In this document: positions 32,860 through 33,982 of the stretch, in pieces
Position numbering within the stretch: position 1 is the first letter of the stretch
Layout: each line of letters begins with the position of its first letter
Assembly: GCA_947581925.1 (NCBI GenBank)
Contig: CANPWB010000019.1
Coordinates: 1-33,982, forward strand
Direction of reading: 5' to 3'
Origin: an uncultured Clostridia bacterium
Lineage (GTDB): Bacteria > Bacillota > Clostridia > Christensenellales > CAG-917
DNA: 33,982 bases
Translations under genes and position numbers: made by a program
Notes under the pieces: model-generated
What the model was told of the DNA's origin: nothing
The model's input: the letters and a program-made list of their open reading frames with translations, nothing else
The model's database searches: none

Positions 32860-32985
32860 TCTTTCACTCCAATGTCTGAGATACTAACGTACGACGTGCT
32901 AGATTCCTATGAACCTTTGTCCGAGCGAACACCAAATTTCGAAACACAAAATGTAAGTATTAGTGCGAATAAAGAGGAATATTTT

Positions 32986-33825
32986 ATGTCGGAAGAGCTG
33001 TCAGTAAAAGATGTCATAGCGGCGACGGGGTTTCGTTTCAACAAGGGTTTGGGGCAAAACTTCCTCACGGACAAAAATCTGCTTGCGGCAATAGCCTTTG
33101 ACAGCGGACTTGGCAAGGACGAGACCGCGGTCGAGGTAGGCACAGGCGCAGGCACGCTTACGCGCGCTCTGGCAGCGATCGCGGGCAGGGTGATATCCTT
33201 CGAGGTGGACTCCTCGCTCGCCCCCGTGCTCGAGCTGTCCCTGCGCGGCGTTGAAAATGCCGAGGTGATTTTCCGCGACGTTCTCAAGATGAGCGACGAG
33301 CAGTTTGAGGAGATAGTAAGCGGCGAGTTCAGGCTTGTAGCAAATTTGCCGTATTACATCACGACGCCTCTCATCATGCGCTTTTTGGAGAGCGACCTGC
33401 CTGTGAAGAGCTTGACCGTAATGGTGCAAAAGGAAGTTGCGGACAGACTTGTCGCCGAGGCGGGAAGCGCGGACTACTCCGCCGTCACGCTCGCCGTACA
33501 GATGGCGGGCAGCGCGAAGATAACGCGCCTCGTTTCGCGCAAGATGTTCTATCCCGCGCCCAACGTGGACAGCGCGGTCGTACACATAGAGGTGGAGCGC
33601 GGCAAGCTCGCGGGAGAGGACGTCCCGCTCATCCACAAACTTGTGCGCAGCGCGTTTGCCATGCGCAGAAAGACGCTCGCAAACAATCTGTCCGTGGCGT
33701 TCGGCATTTCCAAATCAGACGCGGCGGACATCATATCCGCAGCAGGTCTCGATCCCTTCATCCGCGGCGAGAGACTGTCTCTTGAAGATTTCAAAACGCT
33801 CTCCCACGTATTTTTAAAGAGCTAA
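32986..33825 (+). CDS. rsmA: 16S rRNA (adenine1518-N6/adenine1519-N6)-dimethyltransferase RsmA (KsgA)
   Basis: This 279-residue SAM-dependent methyltransferase dimethylates two adjacent adenines in the last helix of 16S rRNA during small-subunit assembly. Motifs seen: GLGQNFL (21-27), SAM-binding VEVGTGAGTLT (49-59), NLPY (120-123) and the C-terminal RRKTLANNL region that follows FAM. The ATG at 32986 has AGAGGA about 7 nt upstream. The same frame stays open for 38 more codons into the 30-mer repeat tail, but homology starts only after this ATG. Placement after metG-tatD fits the frequent Firmicute order metG-tatD-...-rsmA, here interrupted by the repeat-rich spacer. Confidence 0.96.
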   Translation: MSEELSVKDVIAATGFRFNKGLGQNFLTDKNLLAAIAFDSGLGKDETAVEVGTGAGTLTRALAAIAGRVISFEVDSSLAPVLELSLRGVENAEVIFRDVLKMSDEQFEEIVSGEFRLVANLPYYITTPLIMRFLESDLPVKSLTVMVQKEVADRLVAEAGSADYSAVTLAVQMAGSAKITRLVSRKMFYPAPNVDSAVVHIEVERGKLAGEDVPLIHKLVRSAFAMRRKTLANNLSVAFGISKSDAADIISAAGLDPFIRGERLSLEDFKTLSHVFLKS

Positions 33826-33905
33826 GTGCGCCTAGCACGACTTTCCGTCTGCGCTTGAGCGCATCGGGGATATGCGTTAGTATCTCGGAGATAGTTATTG
33901 AAAGG
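33826..33905. other. Spacer after rsmA
   Basis: It holds two short hairpins (GTGC/GCAC just after the stop codon and TGCGC/GCGCA at 33850-33863) but no T-run, so there is no confident terminator. Confidence 0.4.
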
Positions 33906-33982
33906 CCCAACCTCTCCCTTCGTTACGTGCAGCGATGAGTTGGGTATTAGTATGAACATAACGTTCCGCCACACTCCACTCA
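33906..33982 (-). repeat. Dispersed 77-bp intergenic repeat, copy D (inverted)
   Basis: The reverse complement matches 381-457 with two mismatches by eye and contains the shared 30-mer (33906-33935). It runs off the end of the window, so its full extent is unseen. Confidence 0.9.

Larger units (their letters stand above)
32396..32985. repeat. Repeat-rich intergenic region C
   Basis: No gene was seen. The region contains a decayed REP-like doublet (about 32468-32526), a GGGGTCCCC palindrome at 32677-32685, the CCCCACAAAAA hairpin at 32682-32712, the 30-mer at 32830-32859 and its tail (about 32863-32890). Segment 32650-32680 is the reverse-complement relative of about 19-45. The rsmA ribosome binding site lies at its end (about 32973-32978). 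Confidence 0.8.

Noticed and set aside
1-33982. CRISPR array
   Set aside because: The 30-mer copies are far apart, in both orientations, without regular spacers, and no cas gene is present.
381-33982. The inverted 77-bp repeats as ends of one large transposon
   Set aside because: Housekeeping genes (pgcA, metG, rsmA) lie between them, two more 30-mer copies lie inside, and there is no transposase or integrase.

Overview
The window looks like chromosomal DNA of an uncultured anaerobic Firmicute of the class Clostridia, probably gut-associated. The reasons are a spmA-spmB spore-maturation pair, a choloylglycine-hydrolase-family enzyme, a PgcA-type phosphoglucomutase, a TatD-linked radical SAM gene, BspA-like leucine-rich-repeat genes and mostly AGGAGG-type ribosome binding sites. 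This is inferred from gene content only. No rRNA, tRNA, CRISPR array, transposase or integrase was found.

Layout. 1-644 is repeat-rich spacer. 645-1619 (-) is a choloylglycine hydrolase. 2027-2801 (-) is an AT-rich two-gene toxin/immunity-like island. 3096-5618 (-) is a UvrA-like ATPase without the UvrB-binding region. Divergent from it, 5815-11962 (+) is a compact four-gene array: a release-factor homologue that has lost the stop-codon-reading tripeptide, an SF1 helicase, a coiled-coil protein, and a single-pass membrane protein with GLUG-like beta repeats. 12178-16142 (-) encodes an ABC exporter (two ATPases, one permease) plus a TerB-like protein, facing a TetR-type regulator at 16304-16876 (+) across a long palindromic operator. 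17028-18659 holds an Xre regulator and, divergently, an unknown internally duplicated membrane protein. pgcA follows, then an orphan VirD4/TraG-like ATPase with a partner that combines an FtsK-gamma-like winged helix with a very acidic linker. After another repeat-rich spacer come spmA-spmB (-), three LRR_5 paralogues (+), metG-tatD-radical SAM (+), a third repeat-rich spacer and rsmA (+).

How the genes relate. metG and tatD overlap by 4 bp and the radical SAM gene follows closely, in an order that leads to rsmA. The ABC/TetR set is a self-contained regulated exporter. The main candidates for an undescribed system are the release factor/helicase/coiled-coil/membrane array (5815-11962) and the VirD4-like ATPase with its winged-helix acidic partner (20835-23520). 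The divergent uvrA-like and release-factor genes both have a sigma-A-type -10 box exactly 6 nt before the ATG, which predicts leaderless mRNAs. Four copies of an identical 30-mer and several associated palindromes mark a family of intergenic repeats, present in opposite orientations near the two ends of the window.
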